From contig NC_051088.1 in assembly GCF_901709675.1 (NCBI RefSeq), forward strand, positions 11,442,693-11,506,692: a stretch of DNA of 64,000 bases, in the 5' to 3' direction. Below are positions 60,207 through 64,000 of this stretch, in pieces. Origin of the DNA: Syngnathus acus. Taxonomy: Eukaryota > Chordata > Actinopteri > Syngnathiformes > Syngnathidae. Position 1 is the stretch's first letter. Each line of letters opens with the position of its first letter. The position numbers were made by a program, and so were the translations under genes. Under the pieces are notes generated by a model. It searched no databases and had not been told where the DNA came from. It was given only the letters and a program-made list of their open reading frames with translations.

Positions 60207-61579
60207 TCTTGGAGTTAGCCTTCAAATCCAGCGCACTTCCAAACTCAACTGGACTTGTTTTGTTCTTTTCTTGCACTGACCTGCTCCTCAAAAAGAAAAG
60301 ATCCAAGCGTTGTTATCATATTATGTCTGTGGCAGTTCCCCACCCACTTTCACCTCAGGTTCCGCTTCTTGTAGGTATGTCAGGCCCGCCTGACTATATA
60401 GGCCCCGCCTCTTGCCCCACCTTGCAGCTTTCACCTCAGGCATTCATTCGGGTGGGAAATTTACCCTCATAAGGAAGTTTAAAATGAGGAAGACGGAGAA
60501 AGGGGACACTGGAAACTAATGCTACATTGCAGGGTACGTATAACAACTGACAGCTTTTCACATTCACATCATCAAAACACAACAGAAAGAGCAACCAGTT
60601 TTGTCACATACCTAGATGACACTAATTGTTCTCTTTTTTATTTTATTTTAACTCTGTGCGTGCATGTGTTAGCAACAGCAGTACCCACCAAATCCACCAG
60701 ATGACCCAATTGTTACCCTTTGAAACTTTCATGGGAAATAGTTTCATGGGGGAAATAGTACTGTAGTACTTAATGAACTGCACAGGCAATGTTTTAGGTA
60801 ATAATTGAACATTGAACATGTAAAGTTTAAAAAGTAATAAATAATAGTAACGGATACTTAACTTGAATGACAAACTATTATAATTGTCCACAAAGGCCAC
60901 ATTTTATTTGTTAAATGGACAGATGGTCAGGTCACATGTACAGTAGATGAATACACAAACAAAGAAAAACAAGCTGCTTTTTTAAACAGGCACTATTTAT
61001 TTAAGTAATCGATCATTCATTGTCAGTTATTGTGTTATCTATGATTAATTATATTAAAATTAATTAATCCTGATGAGCTAGAACGCAAAATATCCAGCTA
61101 TCAATTTTCTGAACCACTTGATTAATTAATGCATTGATTTTTAAGCATTTTTTGGAAGGAAGACCTCAACTAATGCAAGGAATTACTGCCATTTTCATAT
61201 TGATAACTGAACAGGCTGTGTCGGGCACATGGGCCATAAAAATTGCCCACCTTTGGATATGGTAGATATTGTATTGATCCCAACAGAAATTCCTAAAAAT
61301 AACTTTCCTAATACAATTTGAAGCTTGCTTTTGATGATGGTGACACTGGAGTCATGCTACTTCGAACGTGGATGATGCTCCTTCTTTGGGGAAGGGCAAA
61401 GAAAAAGACTGAGGGAAAGTGATTTCAAGGCATGTTTTCACAACATACACAACACTAGGAAAGTGACTCCACCCCCCTTGCCATTGCCTCCTCCCCCCGA
61501 CGAGTTGTAGCGATCTCCGAGTGGCAGAAAGAGACGAGCCACGCATCCCGTCGGAGAATTCTCCACATTGACAATTATC
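60207..61579. promoter_or_regulatory. phcf-cd40 shared upstream region
   Basis: This 1.37-kb spacer separates the divergent start codons of phcf and cd40. Nearest cd40 are two GGAAAGTGA motifs (within 61413-61422 and 61458-61466), which resemble IRF half-sites, and C-rich tracts near 61471-61500. No TATA box is convincing. Promoter function is inferred from position only. Confidence 0.35.

Positions 61580-64000
<2,421 letters not shown>

Overview
This is vertebrate nuclear DNA, almost certainly from a percomorph teleost. The genes are intron-rich with GT-AG splicing, intergenic DNA is AT-rich and full of tetranucleotide microsatellites, and the repeats (a tRNA-derived SINE with a GGAT tail, short TA-flanked MITEs, hAT-type MITEs) are of kinds common in fish. 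The SINE resembles copies I associate with pipefish and seahorses, but that is only a weak species hint.

Six protein genes can be read exon by exon. From left to right they are: bcas1 (minus, continuing past the left edge, first coding exon at 9181-9219); pfdn4 (plus, 11424-13460, complete); a NAT8/camello-type N-acetyltransferase (plus, 22232-23279, complete); cbln4 (minus, 32950-36510, complete); a formin with two PH-like domains, here called phcf (minus, 17 coding exons, 38663-60206, complete); and cd40/TNFRSF5 (plus, from 61580, running off the right edge). bcas1, pfdn4 and cbln4 are also neighbours on human 20q13.2, so the left half is conserved synteny. CYP24A1, which lies between BCAS1 and PFDN4 in human, is not present between them here. 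I found no DOK5 exons between pfdn4 and cbln4.

Three things stand out. First, bcas1 has a 2.3-kb alternative terminal exon (3918-6236) that splices in frame, has its own poly(A) signals, carries two dynein-light-chain-type TQT/IQT motifs and a roughly 58-residue degenerate repeat. Second, the formin is the PH-domain formin subtype reported to be missing from placental mammals, and here it is intact. Third, its 7.3-kb fifth intron contains two direct copies of a hAT-type element. Their outer flanks share one 8-bp target duplication (GTCTAAGG) and their inner flanks share another (AACTAGGG). Between them lie a tRNA-Met tandem array, other tRNA genes and fragments, and a telomere-like TTAGGG array. 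This is the arrangement expected of a composite hAT transposon, or of a circular DNA integrated by recombination at a resident hAT copy.

The genes do not form a pathway. BCAS1 is a myelinating-glia protein, PFDN4 a prefoldin chaperone subunit, CBLN4 a secreted synaptic organiser, the formin an actin assembly factor, and CD40 an immune co-stimulatory receptor. bcas1/pfdn4 and phcf/cd40 are each arranged head to head. The long stretches 13.6-22.2 kb and 23.4-31 kb contain no gene that I can support.
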